64,000 bases of DNA, taken from Cyclobacteriaceae bacterium. Its GTDB lineage: Bacteria; Bacteroidota; Bacteroidia; Cytophagales; Cyclobacteriaceae. Below, piece after piece: positions 33,511 through 42,333 of the stretch. The position numbers and the translations under genes are program-made. Position 1 is the first letter of the stretch; each line of letters begins with the position of its first letter. A model generated the notes under the pieces. That model saw only the letters and a list, made by a program, of their open reading frames with translations, was not told where the DNA came from and did no database searches. The DNA lies in contig JANQSI010000016.1 of assembly GCA_028284125.1 (NCBI GenBank), positions 1-64,000 on the forward strand, in the 5' to 3' direction.

Positions 33511-34350
33511 TTAATCCAACATTTTTAGAAGGGATGTAAGCTTTGACTTCAGCTGCCGTCTATCAACGATGAAATCGAGGAATCCGTGATCGAGAACAAA
33601 CTCTGAACTTTGGAAGCCTTTTGGCAAATCTTTACCAATGGTTTCTCTAATTACTCGTGGGCCAGCAAAACCAATTAATGCTCCCGGTTCAGCTATATTA
33701 AAATCTCCAAGCATCGCATAAGAAGCAGTAACTCCACCTGTGGTAGGATCGGTCAAAAGAGAGATGTAAGGAATTTTCTTTTCTGAGAGAAGTGCCAATT
33801 TAGCTGAGGTCTTAGCCATTTGCATTAGAGAGAAGCCCGCTTCCATCATTCGAGCTCCGCCTGATTTTGATATCATCAAAAACGGGATGTTGTTCTTGAG
33901 GGAATGATCAATTGCTCTGGCAATTTTTTCACCGACTACAGATCCCATGGAACCACCAATGAATGCAAAGTCCATGCAAGCAATGGTGATGTCCATCCCA
34001 TTCATTTTTCCATGCGCGCTTCGCACCGCATCTTTTAATGAAGTTTTTTTCTGAGTAGCAGAGATTCTATCGGGGTATTTCTTGGTATCTGAAAACTTCA
34101 ACGGATCACCAGAAGTCAGATCTTCATCCAGCTCCGTGAATTTATTTCCATCGAATAGAATTTCGAAGTATTCTTTAGAGCCAATTCTTACATGGTAATC
34201 ATCTTCCGGGCACACGTATGAATTGTTTTTCAATTCTCGCATGTGGATGATGTTTCCCTTAGGTGTTTTGTACCAAAGTCCGTCCGGAGCTTCTTTCTTG
34301 TCTTCTGTCTTAGTTAATATTCCCTTGTCTTGTCGGTTGAACCAGGCCAT
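33511..34350 (-). CDS. accD: Acetyl-CoA carboxylase carboxyltransferase subunit beta
   Basis: 279 residues. The crotonase-type core is complete ([57 protein letters not shown]). It works with AccA to carboxylate acetyl-CoA in the first step of fatty acid synthesis. The N-terminal zinc ribbon, four cysteines in the E. coli protein, keeps only Cys47 (YVCPEDD); the others read as Thr, Gly and Asp (LWYKTPKG). I recall this loss from other Bacteroidota, so it is a lineage trait rather than damage. Confidence 0.95.
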   Translation of the reverse strand: MAWFNRQDKGILTKTEDKKEAPDGLWYKTPKGNIIHMRELKNNSYVCPEDDYHVRIGSKEYFEILFDGNKFTELDEDLTSGDPLKFSDTKKYPDRISATQKKTSLKDAVRSAHGKMNGMDITIACMDFAFIGGSMGSVVGEKIARAIDHSLKNNIPFLMISKSGGARMMEAGFSLMQMAKTSAKLALLSEKKIPYISLLTDPTTGGVTASYAMLGDFNIAEPGALIGFAGPRVIRETIGKDLPKGFQSSEFVLDHGFLDFIVDRRQLKSKLTSLLKMLD

Positions 34351-34370
34351 AGGTTGTTATTTGAGGTTTG

Positions 34371-34378
34371 CAAAGCTA
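34371..34378 (-). promoter_or_regulatory. -7 box of accD
   Basis: TAGCTTTG on the minus strand matches TAnnTTTG and lies 20 bp before the accD start, giving a leader of about 15 nt. The -33 element is unclear. Confidence 0.45.
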
Positions 34379-34599
34379 AGCCAGAATTTTTTCTTGGATT
34401 TAAAAGTTTGTGGCAAAAATCATAGTTCTAATTTGACGGGTATTTCTCTTCTTGTAAGCCTTTTGTATATCATTTTGCTTCAAAAAATGAAGATATCTCC
34501 GTCACTTAGCAATTAGGTATTAAATAATTCAAAAATTGTTTAGGGGTATTTACGGTTTTCGATTACATACATATAATTCAAATTAATATTGAAATCTTT

Positions 34600-34719
34600 A
34601 TATTAAAATTGAATGAGCTGCGTTGAGACAAAAAATTTTGATGAATTCCATAATTGAGGTGATCCGTACCTCATATTAGGTTAGGTTGGTGGAAGGGTCC
34701 TTTATGGGCCCTTCTTTAT
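34600..34719 (+). ncRNA. Possible small RNA ending in an orphan terminator
   Basis: A terminator-like hairpin GAAGGGTCC/GGGCCCTTC (34692-34700 with 34706-34714, one G-U pair) with a T-rich tail faces the plus strand, but no plus-strand gene precedes it. Just upstream is a second hairpin, GAGGT/ACCTC at about 34659-34675. The gene-free stretch 34351-34966 contains this, the accD promoter and the dispersed repeat at 34742; the part 34380-34600 is AT-rich and shows nothing else. The 5' end is a guess. Confidence 0.3.
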
Positions 34720-34741
34720 TTGGTCGTTGTATACCTAAGAA

Positions 34742-34920
34742 TGGATGAGATTCTTCGCTGCGCTTTGAATAACGTTAGATTCTTCACAGTGTTCAGAATG
34801 ACATTTCAACTTCACAATCCATATATCATTGCGAACCGTGCTGTCATGCTGACGAAGGAAGCATCCAAGATATGTGATAGAAATAAGGTGTAGAGATTTC
34901 TCCTAACGTCGAAATGACAG
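34742..34920. repeat. Dispersed Bacteroidota-type intergenic repeat
   Basis: It contains GATTCTTCGCTGCGCTTTGA and GTTCAGAATGACA in one half and TCATTGCGAACC with GTCATGCTGACGAAGGAAGC in the other. This vocabulary recurs in intergenic repeats I recall from many Bacteroidota genomes. The stretch has no ORF. A shorter relative with clear inverted ends is at 44750. Confidence 0.6.
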
Positions 34921-34966
34921 CCTTGACTTAATAGTGTTCTAAACTAGAGAATTGAGATAAATGAAA

Positions 34967-35203
34967 TCATTTCACTTCTTCAAAGTCAACGTAATCCCCA
35001 CCTTCAAAACCTTTCTTTTTGACAGCCTTCGTTCTAGGAATGGAATCGACATTTAGGTTGCTCCCTGGAGCTTTTCTTCTCTGGTATTGGGTGGAATTGA
35101 ATTGGCCTCTATCATACCCGCCGAGCATGAATCTGAATAGAAATGCTGCCACCCGATAGAAGGCATAAATAATAAGTATCGCTATGAGAAGAAATTTCAA
35201 CAT
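34967..35203 (-). CDS. DUF4834 family small membrane protein
   Basis: 78 residues: one N-terminal membrane helix (LKFLLIAILIIYAFYRVAAFLF), then a basic, disordered tail with GGYDRGQFNSTQYQRRK and ending GGDYVDFEEVK. The pattern agrees with DUF4834, known only from Bacteroidota and of unknown function. It is 26 bp downstream of carB in the same direction, so it is probably on the carB transcript. Confidence 0.82.
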   Translation of the reverse strand: MLKFLLIAILIIYAFYRVAAFLFRFMLGGYDRGQFNSTQYQRRKAPGSNLNVDSIPRTKAVKKKGFEGGDYVDFEEVK

Positions 35204-35229
35204 AGTTTCTCTATTAGTACCATGTAAAC

Positions 35230-38046
35230 TTATTTACTAAGGTACAAGTTTCGTTCCGAGTAGATTTCCATGAAATAATCATCCATCAAGTCGTCAATGA
35301 AGTAGATGGCTTCTCCGGTGGATTTCATCTCAGGCCCTAGCTCTTTGTTTACGTTAGGAAATTTATGGAATGAGAAAACAGGCTCCTTAATTGCGTATCC
35401 TTTTTTATAAGGTTTGAACTCAAAATCAGTCACTTTCTTTTCTCCCAACATGACTTTGGTTGCCCAATTCACGTAAGGTTCTCTGTAAGCCTTGCAGATA
35501 AAAGGCACGGTTCGTGACGCCCGTGGGTTTGCCTCGATAATGTAGACTTTATCATCTTTAATGGCGAACTGAATATTGATCAAGCCAACTGTTTTCAAGG
35601 CAACAGCAATTCGCTCGGTATACTCTTCAATTTGACGAATGACAAAATCTCCGAGATTGTAGGGTGGTAACACCGCGTACGAATCGCCCGAGTGGATACC
35701 GGCAGGCTCAATGTGCTGCATGATTCCAATGATCTGGGTGTTTTTTCCGTCACAAATGGCATCTGCCTCTGCTTCTATTGCGCCTTCCAAGAAATGATCC
35801 AATAAGATTTCTCCGTCTGGCTTGTCCTTCAAAATATCAATGACATGATCTTCCAACTCGGTCTCATTGATCACGATTTTCATGCTCTGACCACCAAGCA
35901 CGTAGCTCGGTCTGACCAGCAATGGAAATCCCAATTCTTTGGAAAGTTCGACCGCTTCATCCGCGTTTTCAATGGTTCCGTATTTTGGATACGGGATCTT
36001 CTGTTCTTTTAGCAAATCAGAAAAACGACCTCTTGCTTCCGCTAAATCGAGTGCTTCAAAGCTTGTTCCTAGGATCTTGATTCCATACCGTTCCAGTTTC
36101 TCTGCCAACTTAAGTGCCGTTTGGCCTCCGAGTTGAACAATAACACCTTCTGGTTTTTCATGTAAAATGATATCATATATGTGTTCCCAGAAAACTGGTT
36201 CGAAATAGAGTTTATCTGCAACATCAAAATCTGTAGAGACCGTCTCCGGGTTACAGTTGATCATGATGGTCTCGTATCCACATTCTTTTGCTGCAAGCAC
36301 TCCATGAACACATGAATAATCGAATTCTATTCCTTGTCCAATTCGATTTGGTCCTGATCCGAGAACTATGATTTTCTTCTTGTCAGAAACAATTGATTCA
36401 TTTTCATCCTCGAATGTTGAGTAGTAATAAGGTGTCTGTGCTTCGAACTCAGCGGCACAGGTGTCCACGAGTTTGTATACTCGCTTGATCCCCATGTCAT
36501 TTCTTTTCTTGTATACTTCGCTTTCTAGGCATCCAAGCAAGTGTGCAATCTGACGATCAGCATACCCTTTGTGTTTAGCATCAAGCAACACTTCCTTAGT
36601 AATATCCTCAATGGTGTAAGTCCCAATTTCTTTTTCAAGGGCAATGAGCTCTTCAATCTGATTTAGAAACCAAGGATCAATCTTCGTAAGGTTGTGAATC
36701 GTCTTGAACGAAACACCTAGCTTGAACGCATCATAAATATGGAATAACCTGTTCCAGCTTGGGTTTGCCAAACTGTGTTGAATGGCTTCTAGGTTTTTAA
36801 GTTCTCGACCATCAGCGCCCAGTCCATTTCTCTTTATTTCTAGCGATTGACAAGCCTTTTGGAGTGCTTCCTGAAACGTTCGACCAATTCCCATCACTTC
36901 TCCAACGGATTTCATTTGAAGCCCTAGTTTGCGATCTGATCCTTTGAATTTATCGAAATTCCAGCGTGGAATTTTCACGATTACATAATCCAATGCGGGC
37001 TCGAAACAAGCAGAAGTTGTTCCCGTGATTTGGTTGGGTAATTCATCCAAATTGTATCCGATAGCCAGCTTTGCAGCCACTTTCGCAATTGGGTAACCAG
37101 TAGCTTTTGACGCTAGTGCTGAAGACCTGGAAACCCTCGGATTTATCTCGATTCCAATAATATCTTCAGTATCAGGATGGACGGAAAATTGAACATTACA
37201 TCCTCCAGCAAAATGACCAATTCCATTCATCATCTTTTTCGCCATGTCTCGCATTTTCTGATAAACCGTATCAGAAAGCGTCATGGCTGGCGCCACTGTA
37301 ATTGAATCGCCTGTGTGCACACCCATCGGGTCAAAGTTCTCAATGGAACATATGATGATAATATTGCCTAGATTGTCTCTGAGCAATTCTAGTTCGTACT
37401 CTTTCCAACCGAGAATACTTTGTTCTACCAACACTTCATGAATAGGGGAAGCTTGAAGCCCGGCATTTAATGCGTTATCAAAATCCTCAGGTGCATTTAC
37501 GAATCCTCCTCCGTATCCACCGAGCGTATAAGAAGGCCTGATAACCAATGGAAATCCAATTTCTTGTGCTATTTCTTTTCCTTTTAAGAAGGACGTAGCT
37601 GTTTCCCCTTTACAAACACCAATGTCCAGCTCCTTCATTTTCAAGCGAAACTTCTCTCGGTCTTCTGTAGTGTCAATTGCCTCCACATTTACTCCGATCA
37701 TTCGAACATTGTACTTTTCCCAAATCCCGGCTTTCTCACAATCGATCGCCAGGTTCAGAGCCGTCTGTCCACCCATGGTCGGAAGGACAGTATCGATCTG
37801 CGGATGTTCTTCGAGTATTTCGCGAATTGATTTTTTGGTCAGGGGTTTTAAGTAAATATGATCAGCTGTGACCGGATCGGTCATAATCGTTGCGGGATTT
37901 GAATTGATCAATGTTACTTCTATTCCTTCTTCTCGAAGTGATCTAGAGGCTTGGGAGCCGGAGTAATCAAATTCGCAAGCTTGTCCAATGATGATAGGTC
38001 CGCTTCCGATGATAAGTACTGATTTAATTTTTGGATCTTTTGGCAT
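35230..38046 (-). CDS. carB: Carbamoyl-phosphate synthase large subunit, without MGS domain
   Basis: 938 residues. Both ATP-grasp halves are present (IIGSGPIIIGQACEFDYSG at the N-terminus; VLGSGPNRIGQGIEFDYSC near residue 540), with the glycine-rich loops SYTLGGYGGGF and SYVLGGQSM. It makes carbamoyl phosphate for pyrimidines and arginine using ammonia from CarA. The protein stops after EMKSTGEAIYFIDDLMDD, where other CarB proteins (about 1070 residues) continue with the MGS-like allosteric domain. So UMP/ornithine control through that domain is absent. carA is not in the window. Confidence 0.95.
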   Translation of the reverse strand: MPKDPKIKSVLIIGSGPIIIGQACEFDYSGSQASRSLREEGIEVTLINSNPATIMTDPVTADHIYLKPLTKKSIREILEEHPQIDTVLPTMGGQTALNLAIDCEKAGIWEKYNVRMIGVNVEAIDTTEDREKFRLKMKELDIGVCKGETATSFLKGKEIAQEIGFPLVIRPSYTLGGYGGGFVNAPEDFDNALNAGLQASPIHEVLVEQSILGWKEYELELLRDNLGNIIIICSIENFDPMGVHTGDSITVAPAMTLSDTVYQKMRDMAKKMMNGIGHFAGGCNVQFSVHPDTEDIIGIEINPRVSRSSALASKATGYPIAKVAAKLAIGYNLDELPNQITGTTSACFEPALDYVIVKIPRWNFDKFKGSDRKLGLQMKSVGEVMGIGRTFQEALQKACQSLEIKRNGLGADGRELKNLEAIQHSLANPSWNRLFHIYDAFKLGVSFKTIHNLTKIDPWFLNQIEELIALEKEIGTYTIEDITKEVLLDAKHKGYADRQIAHLLGCLESEVYKKRNDMGIKRVYKLVDTCAAEFEAQTPYYYSTFEDENESIVSDKKKIIVLGSGPNRIGQGIEFDYSCVHGVLAAKECGYETIMINCNPETVSTDFDVADKLYFEPVFWEHIYDIILHEKPEGVIVQLGGQTALKLAEKLERYGIKILGTSFEALDLAEARGRFSDLLKEQKIPYPKYGTIENADEAVELSKELGFPLLVRPSYVLGGQSMKIVINETELEDHVIDILKDKPDGEILLDHFLEGAIEAEADAICDGKNTQIIGIMQHIEPAGIHSGDSYAVLPPYNLGDFVIRQIEEYTERIAVALKTVGLINIQFAIKDDKVYIIEANPRASRTVPFICKAYREPYVNWATKVMLGEKKVTDFEFKPYKKGYAIKEPVFSFHKFPNVNKELGPEMKSTGEAIYFIDDLMDDYFMEIYSERNLYLSK

Positions 38047-38302
38047 GAGTGTTTATTAGGCGACCTAAGCAGGGCTAAGTCCTAGTAAACCAGGACCATG
38101 AACCTGCGATGACAATAATTGTAGATTATTGATTCACACTGAATCTACAAACACGTCAAAGGAAGTCAGGTTAAAACAAATTCTGGCAAAACTAACATGG
38201 ATGAATGAGATTCGCCCCTTGTTGGAAAACAAGTTTCAAACTAAGTGCAGATTATTTCTGTTTACAAAGTGTCAAAACTCAAATCAATTATTTTAGCAGC
38301 CT

Positions 38303-39397
38303 ATGAACATCCAGATACCTGATCATATTTCAGCTATCAAAAGATACCAACCGGGAAAAACCATTCCTCAGTTGCAAGAGGAATTTGGTTGGGAAAAAGT
38401 GGCTATCCTCTGGAATAACGAAAATACATTAGGGTATTCACCCAAATCAAAGGAAGCAGTTGTTAATGCATACGATACGATCAATTATTATCCTGATCCT
38501 ATCAGTGCAGACTTACGAGAAAGGCTTTCGGAAAGGATTGGAAGGCCAAAAGAGGAAATAATTCTTGGTAATGGTTCAGAATCTGTTTTGATGCTAACCA
38601 TTCGAGCTCTTTGCTCAGGGGACGATGAATTTCTGACTTCTGGTGGGAGTTTCGTAATCGTTTACAATTGGGCGAGAATTAATAATGTGAGATGCGTCTC
38701 TATGCCCTTAACAGAAAATTATGGGTTCGACCTGGAGGCCATCAAGAATAGAATAAATCGAAATACCAAGATTATTTATCTGGCCAATGTGAACAATCCA
38801 ACAGGGACAATGATCACCAGAGCTGAGTTGGAGGATTTTATGAAAAATGTTCCTGATCACATTTTGGTGATTGTGGATGAGGCCTATTTTGAATTTTCTG
38901 ATTCGCTGCATGAAGATTTTCCGAATTCCCTTGAAATGGATTATCCGAATTTATTGACGCTTCGAACTTTCAGTAAGGCGTATGGAATCGCCGGAGTTCG
39001 ACTTGGGTATGCAGTTGGTCATGAAAAAATTACCGAATCAATCTTCAAGACGAAGTTGACTTTTGAACCAACTGCTTTGGCTCAAGCTGCCGGGTTAGGA
39101 GCTCTTGAGGACGACGATTTCCTTACTAAAACCATTCAGAATAATAAAGAGGGGTTGAAGTATTTCACATCCGAATTATCGCGGCTTGATGTTCAGTTCG
39201 TTCCGTCCTATGGAAATTTCGTCATGACTGTCTGGAAAGATCAGAACGAGGTGGGTCGGGTTTTTAACGAACTGATGAAAAAAGGTGTCTTGGTACGTCC
39301 GTTAGCTGGATCACTTGAACATTGCATTCGAGTTTCTGTAGGAAGGCCTGAGGAAAATGAACATTTTATTCATTCATTGGAGGAAATCTTGAAATAG
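38303..39397 (+). CDS. hisC: Histidinol-phosphate aminotransferase family protein
   Basis: 364 residues, class I/II PLP aminotransferase. Seen are NNPTG (164-168), DEAYFEF (192-198), the Schiff-base lysine Lys225 in RTFSKAYGIAGVRLGY, and the C-terminal CIRVSVGRPEEN. These match HisC, which converts imidazole-acetol phosphate and glutamate to histidinol phosphate. No other his genes are around, so a broader or different amino acid role is possible. It has its own 256-bp upstream spacer shared with carB. Confidence 0.82.
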   Translation: MNIQIPDHISAIKRYQPGKTIPQLQEEFGWEKVAILWNNENTLGYSPKSKEAVVNAYDTINYYPDPISADLRERLSERIGRPKEEIILGNGSESVLMLTIRALCSGDDEFLTSGGSFVIVYNWARINNVRCVSMPLTENYGFDLEAIKNRINRNTKIIYLANVNNPTGTMITRAELEDFMKNVPDHILVIVDEAYFEFSDSLHEDFPNSLEMDYPNLLTLRTFSKAYGIAGVRLGYAVGHEKITESIFKTKLTFEPTALAQAAGLGALEDDDFLTKTIQNNKEGLKYFTSELSRLDVQFVPSYGNFVMTVWKDQNEVGRVFNELMKKGVLVRPLAGSLEHCIRVSVGRPEENEHFIHSLEEILK

Positions 39398-39398
39398 T

Positions 39399-40325
39399 TT
39401 ATTGACTCATCCAAAATGGGCAAAAATCTGAATCAGCATTGTCAGTGATCTGTTCAAGTCCGGTTCCATCTAAGTTGACCACTAGTAATTCTAAATCCGA
39501 ACCAACCATTGTATTGAACACTATCTGTTTTCCATCCGGAGACCATGAGGTTTGATAGGACCAAAATCCGCTGCTTTGAAAATCGCGAAACTCAACATTT
39601 GACTTAAGTTCTGGAGTCAAATCAACAAGGTTGTTGCCATCATAATCCATTACAAACAAGTGAATTGAGCCAGTCCTGTTGGACAAAAAAGCGATTTGAT
39701 TATTTGTCCTTGAAGTGGATGGTGCAAAATCGACCGCTGAATGATTGGTCAGGTTTTTTGCCTTCCCTGATTTTATAGATTTGATGAAAAGCTCATAATT
39801 ACCACTCCTGTCTGACACAAACACAATGTCAGCACCATCGTTGGTCCATGCTGGACTCTGATCATCGCTGCGGGAGTTGGTAAATTGAATGATATTTCTT
39901 CCGTTAGAATCCGCAATAAATATTTCCGTATCATTTGATCCCCAATTGTATTCTTCATAAGCCACTCGTTCACCATCGTATGACCAGGAAGCATTGTACT
40001 CATAATTTCTCCGGTTGGTGAACTTTCTGAAGTTAGCTAGACCGGAATCGGTAAAATCAGCAATCCCCAATTTCCAACCTCCGAACTTATACGTATTGAC
40101 GATTAGTTTATTGTTCTTAGAAATCGTAACACTGTATTCGCCTCTTTTCTTTATAGACCCTTTAAAAAACATTGACGTCCTTTTTGTGTCTATGTCATAC
40201 ATCATAAGATCCGGCGTTTCGCCGGTGTTAAGTCCTCCCGGACTCCTCGAAAAGATGATCTGGGATTGAGATTTAGCTCCCATAAATAACAAAGCAAAAA
40301 ACAATTGCAGCTTTAGTATTCTCAT
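39399..40325 (-). CDS. TolB-like beta-propeller protein
   Basis: The ATG at 40325 opens a signal peptide (MRILKLQLFFALLFMGAKSQSQ); an ATG at 40361 would add twelve residues. The 308-residue protein is built of PD40/WD40-like blades: YNASWSYDGERVAYEEY, SPAWTNDGADIVFVSDRSG, APSTSRTNNQIAFLSNRTG and TSWSPDGKQIVFNT. It is periplasmic or surface-exposed. Unlike TolB it stands without tolQRA or pal. The start is 74 bp from the DUF2911 stop, so the two may be co-transcribed. Confidence 0.82.
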   Translation of the reverse strand: MRILKLQLFFALLFMGAKSQSQIIFSRSPGGLNTGETPDLMMYDIDTKRTSMFFKGSIKKRGEYSVTISKNNKLIVNTYKFGGWKLGIADFTDSGLANFRKFTNRRNYEYNASWSYDGERVAYEEYNWGSNDTEIFIADSNGRNIIQFTNSRSDDQSPAWTNDGADIVFVSDRSGNYELFIKSIKSGKAKNLTNHSAVDFAPSTSRTNNQIAFLSNRTGSIHLFVMDYDGNNLVDLTPELKSNVEFRDFQSSGFWSYQTSWSPDGKQIVFNTMVGSDLELLVVNLDGTGLEQITDNADSDFCPFWMSQ

Positions 40326-40398
40326 ATAAGTCGATTTAAAATAAAGAAAAGCCACCCGCAAACAACAAAAGTGGCTTCTCCATTAGATCGCGATTAAT

Positions 40399-41460
40399 TC
40401 ATTCTCCTTTTTCAATTTTTTCAATAACTCCATCTAAATAAGCATATTGGTTTTCCGGAGCTAACTCTTTTGCCTTTTTATAGTATTTCAAAGCCTGTTT
40501 CTTGTTACCATCCTGTAAATACGCTTCGCCAAGGCTATCCGTAAATCCCCAGATGAATTGATGATCTTTGTTCTTTTCGATATTCAAACTGAAAACCTCA
40601 ATGGCCTTCTTTGTATCTCCGTTGTTCAACAGTTGATAGCCATAATTATTTAACTGAAATGCATTAGCAGTGGGAATTGCTTCGTCCATAACTTTTTTGG
40701 CTTCCTCAGTTTCTCCTTTTTTAGCCAATAGTCCTGCTTTCACTTGAAGATTGCTGAATCCTTTGCTACTAGAAATTGATTGATCAATCCAGGTCATTGC
40801 CTCTTCCAGATTTGTATCATTCTGCAAACAGTAGTTGGCTGCTTGCATGTATCCACGCCAACCGAATCCGGCTGGGCCTTTTAGCTCAGCTCTTGCGTTT
40901 TCAATCACAATAGCCGGAACGTCAAACTCAATATTGAAAGGAATTTGTAAGATGTCCCATCTTAGCACCGCAGTTACATCGTTTCCATCCCTGTTGATAA
41001 AGTCATAGCTAAGCCATTCTTGTTGTGGGATCTTTGACGTTTCAACATCAGCCATCACTACAAGTTCATTTTCCGCTGGCGAAACGGTTCCCCACGATTT
41101 AGAATACTTTGAAAGAAGGATCTTGACTTTATTCTCATCTTGTGGAAGCATAAAAAGTCCATAGGTTCCTGCCTTTACTTCTTGTCCTTCCACTTTCGCA
41201 TCATGTGTAAATGAGATGGTCGTGTTTTCATTAGCTCCGGCGCGCCAAATGTTCCCGTACGGAACTCGTCCTCCCCAAATTGTCCTCCCTTTAACTCCTG
41301 GACTGTGATAAGTAATGGTCACATCCGAGATTCCGACTCGTTGGGTAACGGAAGCATATTGGCTTGGTCTTGGTGTGGTAATGTTTTGCGCCTGTAATTG
41401 AAACGCTACAATCACCAACCCAAGAATAGTTAGTAAGATCTTTGTTTTCGAAATTTTCAT
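40399..41460 (-). CDS. DUF2911 domain protein with TPR repeats
   Basis: The ATG at 41460 is preferred over 41469 for its signal peptide (MKISKTKILLTILGLVIVAFQLQAQ). Residues about 30-170 are DUF2911, with the typical YHSPGVKGRTIWGGRVPYGNIWRAGANE and TYGLFMLPQ. TPR-type helices follow (about 205-350, GFTDSLGEAYLQDGNKKQALKYYKKA). The domain is a periplasmic beta fold of unknown role, frequent in Cytophagales. It is downstream of the LytTR pair on the same strand. Confidence 0.87.
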   Translation of the reverse strand: MKISKTKILLTILGLVIVAFQLQAQNITTPRPSQYASVTQRVGISDVTITYHSPGVKGRTIWGGRVPYGNIWRAGANENTTISFTHDAKVEGQEVKAGTYGLFMLPQDENKVKILLSKYSKSWGTVSPAENELVVMADVETSKIPQQEWLSYDFINRDGNDVTAVLRWDILQIPFNIEFDVPAIVIENARAELKGPAGFGWRGYMQAANYCLQNDTNLEEAMTWIDQSISSSKGFSNLQVKAGLLAKKGETEEAKKVMDEAIPTANAFQLNNYGYQLLNNGDTKKAIEVFSLNIEKNKDHQFIWGFTDSLGEAYLQDGNKKQALKYYKKAKELAPENQYAYLDGVIEKIEKGE

Positions 41461-41556
41461 TAGCCTCATGTTTTGATTAAGAATTGTTGTGAGGCCAAAA
41501 TTGGTGTTGGGATTAACCTAATAAAAAGGAAAAGTGATCAGCAGTGGTTTTTGGGA

Positions 41557-42330
41557 TTAGATGTTCTCATTGTCGAGATATGCCTGAACATTTTCCTTGA
41601 AACCCCTTCCAGAAATCACTTCTGAATGGTTTTTCAATTTGAACTTGTATTCATTATTCGTCATATAATGACACGATTGAATGTATCGGGTATTGATCAA
41701 ATAACTTCGATGCACCCTGATAAATTCTTTTGGATCTAGCTCTTCAGCTAGTGCGTTCATTGTACTCCGATACAGGTATTTTTTATTGTCCAATTGAAGT
41801 TCAATGTAATTTCCATTGGCCTCAAGAACATAGATCTCGTCTGTTCGAATCGTGATTTCTCTTCCTTTTTCTTTAATTTCGAAAAGCTGCCTGAATCGGC
41901 TGTCTTTATTTTCAATTTGATTTAATAGAGCAAAGACTTTTTTGTTGATATCTGCGGATTCTTTTTGTTCGATTCGTTCTTTGGCCAAATGGATAGCGGT
42001 ATCAAATCGATCTTCGTCCAATGGCTTTAGCAGATAATCTACCGCATGCACATCAAACGCTTTTAAAGCGTATTGATCGTAAGCAGTAGTAAAAATGATA
42101 TAAGGAATTTTATCTGATCTCAGTTTCTTAATCACATCAAAACCTCCAAAATCTGGCATTTCGATATCCAAAAAGATCAAGTCCGGGCTTTTCAATTTTA
42201 TTAGATCGACTGCTTGCGAACCGTTCTTAGCCTCTCCAATAATGGTAATAAATGAGTGATCGGACAGCAATGTTTCTACTTTCTTCCGTGCTAAGAATTC
42301 GTCATCAATAATTGCTGCGGTGATAGGCAT
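41557..42330 (-). CDS. LytTR-type response regulator
   Basis: 257 residues. Receiver domain (AAIIDDEFLARKKVETLL, phospho-acceptor Asp in DLIFLDIEMPDFGG, Lys in HAVDYLLKPLDED) and a C-terminal LytTR DNA-binding domain (EIYVLEANGNYIELQLDNKKYLYR, FIRVHRSYLINTRYI). It is 3 bp downstream of the kinase gene and forms a pair with it. LytTR proteins bind direct repeats upstream of cell-envelope genes; the targets here are unknown but the DUF2911 gene follows in the same direction. Confidence 0.93.
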   Translation of the reverse strand: MPITAAIIDDEFLARKKVETLLSDHSFITIIGEAKNGSQAVDLIKLKSPDLIFLDIEMPDFGGFDVIKKLRSDKIPYIIFTTAYDQYALKAFDVHAVDYLLKPLDEDRFDTAIHLAKERIEQKESADINKKVFALLNQIENKDSRFRQLFEIKEKGREITIRTDEIYVLEANGNYIELQLDNKKYLYRSTMNALAEELDPKEFIRVHRSYLINTRYIQSCHYMTNNEYKFKLKNHSEVISGRGFKENVQAYLDNENI

Positions 42331-42333
42331 GGT

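Noticed and set aside
38079-38096. Hairpin GTCCT/AGGAC in the carB leader as attenuator
   Set aside because: The stem is only 5 bp and no T run or alternative fold is seen; too weak to call.
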